Positions 37,282-46,016 of a DNA stretch of 64,000 nucleotides are shown here, piece by piece. Source of the stretch: Streptomyces sp. NBC_00659. Lineage in GTDB: Bacteria; Actinomycetota; Actinomycetes; Streptomycetales; Streptomycetaceae. A program made the translations under genes and the position numbers. The stretch is taken from NCBI RefSeq assembly GCF_036226925.1, contig NZ_CP109031.1, forward strand, positions 2,480,001 through 2,544,000, in the 5' to 3' direction. Position 1 is the first letter of the stretch, and each line of letters begins with the position of its first letter. The notes under the pieces are model-generated. The model saw only the letters and a program-made list of their open reading frames with translations, was not told where the DNA came from and searched no databases.

Positions 37282-37880
37282 TGCCGCAGGGACAGCCGAG
37301 TGTCGTACCGGACGACGGCCTGACGACCCGTCAGCGTCGTAACCGGCCGCTGGTCGTCGTGCACACGGGGATCGGCAAGGGCAAGTCCACCGCCGCGTTC
37401 GGGCTCGCGCTGCGCGCCTGGAACCAGGGGTGGCCCATCGGGGTGTTCCAGTTCGTCAAGTCGGCGAAGTGGAAGGTCGGCGAGGAGAACGCGCTGCGCG
37501 TGCTCGGCGCCTCCGGCGAGGGCGGCAGCGTCGACTGGCACAAGATGGGCGAGGGCTGGTCCTGGGTCCAGCGCGACGCCCAGATGGACAACGAGGAGAA
37601 GGCCCGCGAGGGCTGGGAGCAGGTCAAGCGCGACCTCGCCGCCGAGACGTACAAGCTGTACGTGCTCGACGAGTTCGCGTACCCGATGCACTGGGGCTGG
37701 ATCGACACCGACGAGGTCGTCGCGGTGCTGCGGGACCGGCCGGGCACCCAGCACGTGGTGATCACCGGCCGCAACGCCCCCGAGAAGCTGGTGGACCTCG
37801 CCGACCTCGTGACCGACATGTCCAAGGTCAAGCATCCGATGGACGCGGGCCAGAAGGGCCAGAGAGGCATCGAGTGGTGA
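37281..37880 (+). CDS. cobO: Cob(I)yrinic acid a,c-diamide adenosyltransferase
   Basis: A 199-aa enzyme transferring the adenosyl group of ATP to Co(I) in the corrinoid. The P-loop is VVHTGIGKGKSTAAFG (about 26-41), followed by VFQFVKSAKWKVGEE, the conserved region LYVLDEFAYPMHWGWID near 131-147, and VITGRNAP. CobO/BtuR family at normal length. It begins at GTG 37281, overlapping the chelatase gene by one base, and its stop overlaps cobB as TGATG. Acts after cobalt insertion in the aerobic route. Confidence 0.96.
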   Translation: MPQGQPSVVPDDGLTTRQRRNRPLVVVHTGIGKGKSTAAFGLALRAWNQGWPIGVFQFVKSAKWKVGEENALRVLGASGEGGSVDWHKMGEGWSWVQRDAQMDNEEKAREGWEQVKRDLAAETYKLYVLDEFAYPMHWGWIDTDEVVAVLRDRPGTQHVVITGRNAPEKLVDLADLVTDMSKVKHPMDAGQKGQRGIEW

Positions 37881-39271
37881 TGTCCTCCGTTCCCCGGCTC
37901 GTCATCGCCGCGCCCTCCTCGGGCAGCGGCAAGACCACCGTCGCCACGGGGCTGATGGCCGCCTTCGCCGCGCGGGGGCTCGCCGTGTCCCCGCACAAGG
38001 TGGGGCCGGACTACATCGACCCCGGGTATCACGCGCTCGCCACCGGGCGTGTGGGACGGAATCTCGACGCCTACCTGTGCGGCGCGGAGCTGATCGGGCC
38101 GCTGTTCGCGCACGGGGCGCGCGGGTGCGATCTCGCTGTCGTCGAAGGCGTGATGGGGCTGTACGACGGTGCCGCGGGCGAGGGGGAACTCGCGTCCACG
38201 GCCCATGTGGCGAAGCTGCTGCGGGCACCGGTGGTGCTGGTCGTCGACGCGTCCTCGCAGTCGCGGTCCGTGGCCGCACTGGTGCACGGGTTCGCCTCCT
38301 GGGACCCCGAGGTGCGGGTTGCCGGAGTGATCCTCAACAAGGTGGGGTCCGAGCGGCACGAGGCCATGCTCCGGGAGGCGCTGGAGGCGTCCGGGGTACC
38401 GGTGCTGGGGGTGCTGCGAAGGGCTCCGCAGGTCGATACGCCGTCGCGCCATCTGGGGCTGGTACCGGTCGCAGAGCGGCGTTCGGACGCGGTCGAGGCC
38501 GTCGCGGCGATGGCGGAGCAGGTACGCGCCGGGTGTGATCTGGACGCGCTCATGGCGCTGGCCCGGAGCGCCGGTGCGTTGCCGGGGGCGGCGTGGGACG
38601 CGGCCGAGGCCGTTGCCCTGCCCACCCACGACCACCCGGCTCGCTCGGCTCGCTCGGCCCAGGAGCGCACGCCCGTCGTGGCGGTCGCCGGCGGGGAGGC
38701 GTTCACCTTCTCCTACGCCGAGCACGCCGAGCTGCTCACCGCCGCCGGAGCCGAGGTCGTCACCTTCGATCCGCTACGGGACCAGCAACTGCCCGAAGGG
38801 ACGCGCGGGTTGGTCATCGGCGGCGGGTTCCCCGAGATGTACGCACCCGAGCTGTCCGCCAACGAGCCGCTGCGCAAGGCCGTGGCCGAGCTGGCGTTCG
38901 GCGGGGCGCCGGTCGCGGCCGAGTGCGCCGGACTGCTGTATCTGGCCCGGGAACTCGACGGGCAGCCCATGTGCGGGGTCATCGACGCGAAGGCCCGGAT
39001 GCACGAGCGGCTCACCCTCGGCTACCGGGACGCGGTGGCGGTCAGCGACAGCGTGCTCGCCGTGGCCGGCACCCGGATGCGCGGGCACGAGTTCCACCGG
39101 ACCGTCGTGGAGCCCGGCGCCGGGGCGTCTCCCGCCTGGGGGGTGCGCGCCCCCGAGCGGCGCGTCGAAGGTTTCGTGCAGCACGGCGTGCACGCGAGTT
39201 ATCTGCACACGCACTGGGCGTCCGAGCCCGGTGTGACCCGTCGGTTCGTCGAGAGGTGCCTGACGTCATGA
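37880..39271 (+). CDS. cobB: Cobyrinate/hydrogenobyrinate a,c-diamide synthase
   Basis: A 463-aa glutamine-dependent amidase that makes the a,c-diamide of (hydrogeno)byrinic acid, the substrate for cobalt insertion. N-terminal ATPase domain: IAAPSSGSGKTTVATG (8-23), KVGPDYIDPGYH; C-terminal glutamine amidotransferase with Cys about 349 in AAECAGLLYLAREL and a final HTHWASEPGV. A Ser/Ala-rich joint (about 235-265) separates them. ATG 37880 preferred; GTG 37877 would add one codon. The stop overlaps cobI (ATGA). Confidence 0.95.
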   Translation: MSSVPRLVIAAPSSGSGKTTVATGLMAAFAARGLAVSPHKVGPDYIDPGYHALATGRVGRNLDAYLCGAELIGPLFAHGARGCDLAVVEGVMGLYDGAAGEGELASTAHVAKLLRAPVVLVVDASSQSRSVAALVHGFASWDPEVRVAGVILNKVGSERHEAMLREALEASGVPVLGVLRRAPQVDTPSRHLGLVPVAERRSDAVEAVAAMAEQVRAGCDLDALMALARSAGALPGAAWDAAEAVALPTHDHPARSARSAQERTPVVAVAGGEAFTFSYAEHAELLTAAGAEVVTFDPLRDQQLPEGTRGLVIGGGFPEMYAPELSANEPLRKAVAELAFGGAPVAAECAGLLYLARELDGQPMCGVIDAKARMHERLTLGYRDAVAVSDSVLAVAGTRMRGHEFHRTVVEPGAGASPAWGVRAPERRVEGFVQHGVHASYLHTHWASEPGVTRRFVERCLTS

Positions 39272-40017
39272 GCAGCAAGCTGATCGGGGTCGGGGTCGGC
39301 CCCGGCGACCCGGAGCTGGTGACCGTCAAGGGCGTCAACGCCCTGCGCGCCGCGGACGTCGTCGTCGTCCCCGTCATGGCTGCGCCGGACGGGAAGGACG
39401 GCGGCGAGCGGGGACGGGCCGAGGCGACCGTCCTGCACTACGTGCCCGAGGAGAAGGTCCTCCGGGTCGTGTTCGCGCTCAACGAGCGGAGCGACCGGGG
39501 CCGGCGCGAAGCAGCCTGGGACGCCGCCGGCGCGCGGGTCGCGGACCTGCTCGGCCGGCACGCCACGGTCGCCTTCGCCACCATCGGCGACCCCAACGTG
39601 TACTCGACCTTCACCTATCTCGCCCACACGATCGGGGAGCTGGTTCCCGGCACGGTCGTGGAGACGGTGCCGGGCATCACCGCGATGCAGGACCTCGCCG
39701 CGCGCTCGGGGGCCGTTCTCACCGAGGGGACCGAGCCGCTCACGCTCGTCCCGGTGACCGCGGGGGCGACCGTGCTCAAGGACGCGCTGAACGGGCCCGG
39801 CACGGTGGTCGCGTACAAGTTCGGGCGGCAGGCCGCCGAGGTGGCCGAGGCACTGCGGGACAGCGGGCGGATCGACGACGCCGTCTGGGGGTCGGCGCTC
39901 GGTCTGGAGGACGAGTCGATCCGTCCGGCCGCCGAGCTCGACGGGGAGCCGCTCCCGTACCTCTCGACGCTCATCGCGCCCGCGCGCCGCGACGGGAAAC
40001 GCGGCGGCAAACTGTGA
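39268..40017 (+). CDS. cobI: Precorrin-2 C20-methyltransferase
   Basis: A 249-aa SAM-dependent tetrapyrrole methylase making precorrin-3A. The fold's signatures are LIGVGVGPGDPELVTVKGV (about 5-23), TIGDPNVYSTFTYL (about 108-121) and ETVPGITAMQDLAA (near 131-144). Last gene of the first cob block; beyond it lies a repeat-rich spacer and the ZIP gene on the opposite strand. The stop TGA overlaps a GTG that opens a long low-quality frame, which I do not call. Confidence 0.95.
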   Translation: MSSKLIGVGVGPGDPELVTVKGVNALRAADVVVVPVMAAPDGKDGGERGRAEATVLHYVPEEKVLRVVFALNERSDRGRREAAWDAAGARVADLLGRHATVAFATIGDPNVYSTFTYLAHTIGELVPGTVVETVPGITAMQDLAARSGAVLTEGTEPLTLVPVTAGATVLKDALNGPGTVVAYKFGRQAAEVAEALRDSGRIDDAVWGSALGLEDESIRPAAELDGEPLPYLSTLIAPARRDGKRGGKL

Positions 40018-40027
40018 CCCGCGCCCA

Positions 40028-40144
40028 CCCGGCGGCACCCGCGCCGCGTCCGGAGGACCGCACCGTCCCGGCGGCACCCGCGCCACGCTCGGCGGAACGC
40101 GCCCGCCCGGCGGCTTTCGCGCCGGATCCGGCGGTCCGTACGGG
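40028..40144. repeat. 39-bp tandem repeat, three units
   Basis: CCCGGCGGCACCCGCGCC opens the units at 40028 and 40067 exactly and recurs with three changes at 40106. The rest of the unit is degenerate (CCGGNGG core). It fills the spacer between cobI and the ZIP gene. Confidence 0.75.
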
Positions 40145-40145
40145 C

Positions 40146-40874
40146 TCAGCCCGCGAGGCCCACCACCAGCCAGATGAAGGCCACGCCCGCCACCGTGCAC
40201 AGCAGGGTCGAACGGGCGGGGTGCTCGTGGTGTGCCTCCGGGAGGATCTCGGCGGCGGCGAGGTAGAGGAGCACGCCGCCGAAGAGTCCGAGGTAGCCGC
40301 CGAGCAGCGGCTCGGGGATGGTGAAGAAGAGCGTCGAGGCGGCGCCGATCATGGGGGCCGCCGCGTCCGCGTACAGCATGAGCAGGGCCTTGCGCCGGGC
40401 GTTCCCGTACAGGCTCGCGATCGTGTACGTGTTGAAGCCGTCCGCGAAGTCGTGGGCGATCACCGCGAGGGACACCGCGAGTCCCATGCCCCCGCCGACC
40501 TGGAAGGCGGCGCCGATCGCGACGCCGTCCATCGCGCTGTGGCCGACCATGGCACCGGCCGCCGTGAGGCCCACCTCGGGCGCCCGTCCGTCGTGCTCCT
40601 CGCCGCCGTGCGCGGCCTGGCGGTGGGCGAGGAGACGTTCGACCAGATGGGCCAGCAGGAAGCCGGCCACGAAGAGGAGCAGCGCGGCCGGTACGCCGAA
40701 CACCTCGGTGCCCGCCGCGGCCAGCGCCTCCGGCAGCAGGTCGAGGCCGACCACCCCGAGCATCAGGCCCCCGGCCAGGCCGAGCACCAGATGACGGCGG
40801 TCGGTCACCCGCTGCGCCGTCCAGCCGCCGACCAGCGTCATCAGGAACGCGCCGAGCGCGACGAGGACCGCCAT
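40146..40874 (-). CDS. ZIP family divalent metal transporter, antisense inside the cob operon
   Basis: A 242-aa membrane protein of the ZIP family, bringing in zinc or a similar divalent metal. It has eight hydrophobic stretches; the metal path motifs are GHSAMDGVAIGAAF (about 111-124) and AHDFADGFNTYTIAS (about 140-154), with a His/Glu-rich loop HRQAAHGGEEHDG between helices 3 and 4. It lies on the minus strand between cobI and cobM, breaking the cob operon. Cobalt uptake for the chelatase is a reasonable guess from the setting; the sequence does not decide the metal. Confidence 0.88.
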   Translation of the reverse strand: MAVLVALGAFLMTLVGGWTAQRVTDRRHLVLGLAGGLMLGVVGLDLLPEALAAAGTEVFGVPAALLLFVAGFLLAHLVERLLAHRQAAHGGEEHDGRAPEVGLTAAGAMVGHSAMDGVAIGAAFQVGGGMGLAVSLAVIAHDFADGFNTYTIASLYGNARRKALLMLYADAAAPMIGAASTLFFTIPEPLLGGYLGLFGGVLLYLAAAEILPEAHHEHPARSTLLCTVAGVAFIWLVVGLAG

Positions 40875-40983
40875 AGGCCCTTGCTATCCGATGCACCCCC
40901 CTTCGCGCACCCGGGGCGACGGCCCCGCGCCCACCGAAGCCTTCGCAGCACCCCTGATTTTTCGTAGGAGAGGACCGATTCCC

Positions 40984-41829
40984 ATGGCCGATGCCCCCAC
41001 CGGCAAAGTGACCTTCGTCGGTGCCGGCCCCGGCGCCGCCGACCTGCTGACGTTCCGCGCCGCGCGCGCCATCGCCGAGGCCGACGTCGTGATCTGGGCG
41101 GCCAGCCTGGTGCAGGCCGAGGTCCTCGGCCACGCGCGCGAGGGCGCCGAGATCCTCGACTCCGCGACGATGTCGCTGGAGGACGTCGTCGCCGTCTACG
41201 AGCGGGCCCACGCCGAGGGCCTGCGGGTGGCGCGGATCCACTCCGGCGACCCCGCCTTGTGGGGCGGGACGCAGGAGCAGGTCGACCGGTGCGCCGAGCT
41301 CGGTATCGAGACCGAGATCGTGCCGGGTGTCTCGTCCTTCTCCGCCGTGGCCGCGCTCGCGCAGCGCGAGCTGACGATCCCCGAGGTCGCGCAGTCCGTG
41401 ATCCTCACCCGGCTCGGCGGCGGCAAGACGCCGATGCCGCCCGGGGAGGAGGTACGGGAGTTCGCGAAGCACGGCACGACGATGGCGCTGTTCCTGTCGG
41501 CGGCCCGCAGCGGCCAGCTCGTGCGAGAACTGCTGGAGGGCGGCTATCCGACGACCACGCCGGTCGTGGTCGCCTACCAGGCGACCTGGCCGGAGGAGCT
41601 GATCGTGAAGTGCACGATCGGCACGCTGGAGGAGACCGTCAAGGAGCACAAGCTCTGGAAGCACACCCTCTTCCTGGTCGGCCCGGCCCTCGACGCGAGC
41701 GGCACCCGCTCGCACCTCTACCACCCCGGTCACTTCCACGGCTTCCGCAAGGCCGACCCCGAGGCGCGGGCCGAGCTGCGTGCCGCGCGCCGGAGCGGTG
41801 CGGGCGGCGCGCAGGGCCCCGCGTCGTGA
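40984..41829 (+). CDS. cobM: Precorrin-4 C11-methyltransferase
   Basis: A 281-aa SAM tetrapyrrole methylase that methylates C11 on the way to precorrin-5. Motifs: VTFVGAGPGAADLLTFRAAR (about 9-28), HSGDPALWGGTQEQ, PGVSSFSAVAALAQREL, LTRLGGGKTPMP. ATG 40984 has AGGAGAGGA 9 bases before. It opens the second cob block, so a promoter in the 109-bp ZIP-cobM gap (40875-40983) is expected. The stop overlaps cobL (GTGA). Confidence 0.95.
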   Translation: MADAPTGKVTFVGAGPGAADLLTFRAARAIAEADVVIWAASLVQAEVLGHAREGAEILDSATMSLEDVVAVYERAHAEGLRVARIHSGDPALWGGTQEQVDRCAELGIETEIVPGVSSFSAVAALAQRELTIPEVAQSVILTRLGGGKTPMPPGEEVREFAKHGTTMALFLSAARSGQLVRELLEGGYPTTTPVVVAYQATWPEELIVKCTIGTLEETVKEHKLWKHTLFLVGPALDASGTRSHLYHPGHFHGFRKADPEARAELRAARRSGAGGAQGPAS

Positions 41830-43175
41830 GCGTGGACGTCATGGGCGCGGCGGGCCGGCCGGCCGGCGCGACGGGAGGATCCGCCGGTCCGGTGGACCGC
41901 TCCGGCGTGATCACCGTCGTCGGTACGGGCACGGGGGTGCCGCTGTCCCCGGACGCCGGGGCTGTGCTCGCCGGGGCCGGGCTGGTCGTGGGCGCCCGGC
42001 GGCATCTGGCGGCGGCCCGGCTGCCGGAACGGGCGGAGCAGGTGGTGCTCGGGCCGCTGGCACCCGCCCTGGACCGCATCGAGCGGTACACGGACGGCGG
42101 GGCGCGCGGGGGCCCGGTCGTGGTGCTCGCGTCGGGCGACCCGGGGTTCTTCGGGATCGTGCGGGCGCTCGCGGAGCGGTTCGGGACCGGGCGTCTCGAC
42201 GTCCGCCCCGGTGTCTCCTCGGTGGCGACCGCGTTCGCCCGGCTCGGGCTGCCCTGGGACGACGCGGTCGTGGTCAGCGCGCACGGCCGTGATCCGCGGA
42301 CGGCCGTCCAGGTCTGCCGGTCGCGGCCCAAGGTCGCCGTGCTGACCGCTCCCGGGTCCGGTCCGGCCGAGCTGGGCGCCGCCCTCGCCGACGCGGGCGC
42401 GGAGCGCGAACTGGTCGTGGCGAGCGCCCTCGGCGACCCGGAGCACGAGCGCGTCGAGCGGGTCACGCCCGCCGAGGCCGCCGCCCGCGACTGGGGTCCG
42501 GCGGTCAGTGTCGTGCTGTGCCTGGACGCGTCGCGGTCCCTGGCTCCCGTGCGGACCGTCGCCGGTCCGACGGCCGGTCCCGGCCGATGGGCCCTGGACG
42601 AGAGCGAGTTCGCCCACCGCGACTCGATGATCAGCAAGTTCGAGGTGCGGGCGCTGGTGCTGGCCCGGATCGGGCCGCGGCTCGGCGACCTGGTCTGGGA
42701 CATCGGCGCGGGCTCGGGGTCCGTCGCCGTGGAGTGCGCGCGGTTCGGCGCCGCGGTGACCGCGGTCGAGAAGACCCCGGACGGCTGCGACCGGGTCCGT
42801 GCCAACGCGGCTGCGCACGGCGTGGACGTAAGGGTCGTGCAGGGGGCCGCGCCCGGCGTGCTGTCCGGCCTGGACGGTTCCCACGATCCGGACGCGGTCT
42901 TCATCGGCGGCGGCGGGCGTGAACTGCCCGAGATCGTCTCGGTGTGCGCGCGCCGGGCCCGGCGGGCCGTCGTGATCGCGATGGCCTCGCTCGACCGGGT
43001 GCCGGCCGCCCGGGACGCGCTCACCGCCGCCGGGTTCACCTGCGACGGCGTGCTGTTGCAGTCCTCGCGGCTTGCTCCGCTGCCGGGCGGGGTCTCCCGG
43101 CTCGCGGCGGCCAATCCCGTCTTTGTGCTGTGGGGCGTCCGGCCTCCGGCCCGTACCGAAGGAGTTCCCCAGTGA
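41826..43175 (+). CDS. cobL: Precorrin-6Y C5,15-methyltransferase (decarboxylating)
   Basis: A 449-aa fusion of a CbiE-type methylase (about 30-235: VVGTGTGVPLSPDAG, LASGDPGFFG, VRPGVSSVATAFARLGLPW) and a CbiT-type methylase/decarboxylase (about 255-440: DIGAGSGSVAVECARFGA, VEKTPDGCDR, DAVFIGGGG). It methylates C5 and C15 and removes the acetate carboxyl. GTG 41826 overlaps the cobM stop; the first 28 residues are low-complexity and a later start (for example ATG 41841) is possible. The stop overlaps the next gene (GTGA). Confidence 0.94.
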   Translation: MSVDVMGAAGRPAGATGGSAGPVDRSGVITVVGTGTGVPLSPDAGAVLAGAGLVVGARRHLAAARLPERAEQVVLGPLAPALDRIERYTDGGARGGPVVVLASGDPGFFGIVRALAERFGTGRLDVRPGVSSVATAFARLGLPWDDAVVVSAHGRDPRTAVQVCRSRPKVAVLTAPGSGPAELGAALADAGAERELVVASALGDPEHERVERVTPAEAAARDWGPAVSVVLCLDASRSLAPVRTVAGPTAGPGRWALDESEFAHRDSMISKFEVRALVLARIGPRLGDLVWDIGAGSGSVAVECARFGAAVTAVEKTPDGCDRVRANAAAHGVDVRVVQGAAPGVLSGLDGSHDPDAVFIGGGGRELPEIVSVCARRARRAVVIAMASLDRVPAARDALTAAGFTCDGVLLQSSRLAPLPGGVSRLAAANPVFVLWGVRPPARTEGVPQ

Positions 43176-44878
43176 TCGGCCTGATTTCCGCCACGGCGGC
43201 GGGCGCGGCGGCCCGTGACCGGCTCGCCGCGGCCTGGTCCACGCGTACCCGGGTGTACGACGGGCCCGTGGCGGACGCCGTGCGGCGGGCCTTCGCGGAG
43301 TGCGACCAGGTGGTGTGCTTCCTCGCCACGGGCGCGGTCGTACGGCTCGTCGCGCCGCTGCTCTCGGACAAGGGGTCGGACCCCGGGGTGGTGTGCGTCG
43401 ACGAGGCGGGACGGTTCGCCGTGTCGCTGGTCGGCGGCCACGCGGGCGGGGCGAACGAACTCGCCCGTGAGGTGGGCGGGTTGCTGGGCGCCGAGCCGGT
43501 GGTGACGACGGCGACCGACGCGGTGGGGGTGCCCGGTCTCGACACCCTCGGCCTCCCGGTGGAAGGGGATCTCGCCGGGGTCTCGCGGGCCATGCTGGAC
43601 GGCGAACCGGTGGTGCTGGAGCGGGAGTCGCCCTGGCCGCTGCCCGCGCTGCCGCCGAACGTGGGCAGTCCCGCGGCGCCGGGAGCCGCGGTCGTCCGGG
43701 TGAGCGACCGGGTCCGGGAGAGGGCCGCGGGCGAGGTCGTCCTGCGTCCGCCGTCCCTCGTCGTCGGTGTCGGCGCCTCCCGGGGCGCGCCCGTGGAGGA
43801 GGTCCTCGCGCTCGTCCGGGACGCGCTGCGCGAGGCCTCCCTCTCCGTGCGGTCGGTGGCCGGACTCGCCACCGTGGACGCCAAGTCCGAGGAGCCCGGA
43901 ATCGTCGGGGCCGCCGGGCGCCTCGGGGTCCCGCTCGTCACGTACACCGCCGAGGAGCTGGCGGCGGTGACGGTCCCGAACCCCTCCGACGCACCCCTCG
44001 CCGCGGTGGGAACCCCGTCCGTGGCGGAGGCCGCCGCGCTGATGGGCGGCGGCGAACTCCTCGTACCCAAGCGGAAGTCGGTACGGGCGGACGGGCAGCC
44101 CGCGATGGCGACCTGCGCGGTGGTGCGCCGCCCGGCACGCGGCCGGCTCTCGGTCGTCGGCCTCGGCCCCGGGGCCCGCGATCTGCTCACCCCGCGGGCG
44201 ACGGCGGAGCTGCGGCGGGCCGCGGTGCTCGTCGGTCTCGACCAGTACGTCGACCAGATCCGCGACCTGCTGCGGCCCGGCACCCTGATCCTGGAGTCGG
44301 GTCTCGGCGCCGAGGAGGAGCGGGCGCGCACGGCGGTGGCCGAGGCGCGCCGCGGACAGGCCGTCGCGCTGATCGGCAGCGGCGACGCGGGCGTGTACGC
44401 GATGGCGTCGCCCGCGCTGGCCGAGGCGTCCGACGACATCGACGTCGTCGGGGTGCCGGGGGTGACGGCGGCGCTCGCGGCCGGGGCGATCCTCGGCGCG
44501 CCGCTCGGCCACGACCATGTGTCGATCAGCCTGTCCGACCTGCACACTCCGTGGGAGGTCATCGAGCGCCGGGTGCGCGCGGCGGCCGAGGCCGACATCG
44601 TCGTGACCTTCTACAACCCGCGCAGCCGGGGCCGGGACTGGCAGCTCCCCCAGGCGCTCACGATCCTCGCGGAGCACCGGGCGGCGGCGACGCCGGTGGG
44701 TGTGGTGCGCAACGCCTCCCGCCCGGACGAGTCGAGCCGGGTCACGACGCTGGGGTCCCTGGATCCGGGAATCGTGGACATGATGACCGTGGTGACCGTC
44801 GGCAACACGGCGACCCGCGAGATCGCCGGGCGCATGGTGACACCGCGTGGCTACCGCTGGCAGAAGGAGGCCGAGTGA
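43172..44878 (+). CDS. cobJ: Fused CbiG and precorrin-3B C17-methyltransferase (CobJ)
   Basis: A 568-aa fusion. The N-terminal CbiG part (about 1-320) carries VCFLATGAVVRLVAPLLSDK, SLVGGHAGGANELAREV and SVRSVAGLATVDAKSEEPG; CbiG opens the delta-lactone in the anaerobic (cobalt-early) route. The C-terminal CobJ/CbiH methylase (about 325-568) carries VVGLGPGARDLLTPRA, IGSGDAGVYAMASP and TFYNPRSRGRDWQL. Having CbiG joined to CobJ in a pathway with CobN is unusual but known in actinobacteria. GTG 43172 overlaps cobL; the stop overlaps a small ORF. Confidence 0.93.
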   Translation: MIGLISATAAGAAARDRLAAAWSTRTRVYDGPVADAVRRAFAECDQVVCFLATGAVVRLVAPLLSDKGSDPGVVCVDEAGRFAVSLVGGHAGGANELAREVGGLLGAEPVVTTATDAVGVPGLDTLGLPVEGDLAGVSRAMLDGEPVVLERESPWPLPALPPNVGSPAAPGAAVVRVSDRVRERAAGEVVLRPPSLVVGVGASRGAPVEEVLALVRDALREASLSVRSVAGLATVDAKSEEPGIVGAAGRLGVPLVTYTAEELAAVTVPNPSDAPLAAVGTPSVAEAAALMGGGELLVPKRKSVRADGQPAMATCAVVRRPARGRLSVVGLGPGARDLLTPRATAELRRAAVLVGLDQYVDQIRDLLRPGTLILESGLGAEEERARTAVAEARRGQAVALIGSGDAGVYAMASPALAEASDDIDVVGVPGVTAALAAGAILGAPLGHDHVSISLSDLHTPWEVIERRVRAAAEADIVVTFYNPRSRGRDWQLPQALTILAEHRAAATPVGVVRNASRPDESSRVTTLGSLDPGIVDMMTVVTVGNTATREIAGRMVTPRGYRWQKEAE

Positions 44879-45102
44879 GCCCAGTGAGCGAGGTGTTCCC
44901 CGGGACCCGGGGTGTGCGCCTCGTCGAGAAGGAGTCCGTCCGGCGGCCGCTCACCCGCCCGGACACCTCGCGGCGTCCGCCTTCGGCGCGCGCTCTGCCC
45001 CACCCCTTTGTTCCGCGGGCCCACCCGGCCCCGAAGACCGCGCGGGCCGATCCGGCCCCGACGAACGCTGCGGCCCATCCGGCCGCCAAGGAGACATCGT
45101 GA
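44875..45102 (+). CDS. 75-codon bridging ORF between cobJ and cbiX
   Basis: An open frame whose GTG overlaps the cobJ stop by GTGA and whose TGA overlaps the cbiX GTG the same way, so it exactly fills the gap. The N-terminal 30 residues (SEVFPGTRGVRLVEKESVRR) look protein-like; the rest is Pro/Ala-rich low complexity (HPAPKTARADPAPTNAAAHP). About 85% of third positions are G or C, lower than neighbours. No SD is visible. It may be a small protein, a decayed gene or a coupling spacer. I recognise no family. Confidence 0.35.
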   Translation: MSPVSEVFPGTRGVRLVEKESVRRPLTRPDTSRRPPSARALPHPFVPRAHPAPKTARADPAPTNAAAHPAAKETS

Positions 45103-46016
45103 CCACCCCTCCCCCCGCGCTGCTCGTCGCCGGACACGGCACCCGCGACGAGGCCGGAGCCGAGGCCTTCCGTTCCTTCGTACGGGAACTGGGCCGCCGC
45201 CACCCCGAACTGCCCGTCGCCGGCGGGTTCATCGAGCTGTCGCCGCCGCCGCTCGGCGAAGCCGTCGGCGAACTCGTCGGACAGGGCGTACGGCGTTTCG
45301 CCGCCGTGCCGCTGATGCTGGTGTCGGCCGGGCACGCCAAGGGCGACATCCCGGCGGCGCTGGCCCGTGAGAAGGAGCGGCACCCCGGGATCTCGTACAC
45401 GTACGGTCGTCCGCTGGGCCCGCATCCGTCGCTGCTCGCCGTGCTGGAGCGACGGCTGGACGAGGCCCTCGGCGACACTGCGACGACCCCTGAGGAGCGG
45501 GCCGAGGTGACCGTGCTCCTCGTGGGCCGCGGCTCCACCGACCCGGACGCCAACGCCGAGGTGCACAAGGCCGCGAGGCTGCTGTGGGAGGGCCGCGGGT
45601 ACGCGGGCGTCGAGACCGCGTTCGTGTCCCTGGCGGCGCCGGACGTGCCCTCCGGCCTCGACCGCTGTGTGAAGCTGGGCGCGCGCAGGATCGTGGTCCT
45701 GCCCTACTTCCTGTTCACCGGCATCCTCCCGGACCGGGTACGGCGGCAGACGGAGGACTGGGCCGCCGCGCACCCCCGGGTCGAGGTGGGTTCCGCCGAC
45801 GTCATCGGTCCCGAGCCCGAGCTCCTCGACCTGGTCATGGAGCGCTACCGGGAGGCCGTCGCGGGCGATCTGCGGATGAACTGCGACTCGTGCGTGTACC
45901 GGATCGCGCTGCCCGGCTTCGAGGACAAGGTGGGACTCCCCCAGCAGCCCCACTTCCACCCGGACGACGACGGGCACCACCATCACGGGGGACACGCGCA
46001 TTCCCATGCCCACTGA
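45099..46016 (+). CDS. cbiX: CbiX-type sirohydrochlorin/cobalt chelatase with His-rich tail
   Basis: A 305-aa chelatase-fold protein that inserts a metal (cobalt or iron) into sirohydrochlorin. Two repeats are seen: LLVAGHGTRDEAGAEAFR with PLMLVSAGHAKGDIP (metal His), and VLLVGRGSTDPDANAE with VVLPYFLFTGI. The tail from about residue 285 (HFHPDDDGHHHHGGHAHSHAH region) would bind metals; a MNCDSCVYR cluster lies before it. AAGGAG is 5-6 bases before GTG 45099. In a pathway with the late chelatase CobN, it may make siroheme instead, or supply cobalt. Confidence 0.9.
   Translation: MTTPPPALLVAGHGTRDEAGAEAFRSFVRELGRRHPELPVAGGFIELSPPPLGEAVGELVGQGVRRFAAVPLMLVSAGHAKGDIPAALAREKERHPGISYTYGRPLGPHPSLLAVLERRLDEALGDTATTPEERAEVTVLLVGRGSTDPDANAEVHKAARLLWEGRGYAGVETAFVSLAAPDVPSGLDRCVKLGARRIVVLPYFLFTGILPDRVRRQTEDWAAAHPRVEVGSADVIGPEPELLDLVMERYREAVAGDLRMNCDSCVYRIALPGFEDKVGLPQQPHFHPDDDGHHHHGGHAHSHAH

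Noticed and set aside
40014..40967. Plus-strand frame starting on the cobI stop (GTGA) and running antisense to the ZIP gene
   Set aside because: The first 43 codons are translated 39-bp repeats and the rest mirrors a clear ZIP transporter.
41639..44677. 1012-codon minus-strand frame opposite cobM, cobL and cobJ
   Set aside because: Antisense to three well-conserved methyltransferase genes with no own signatures.
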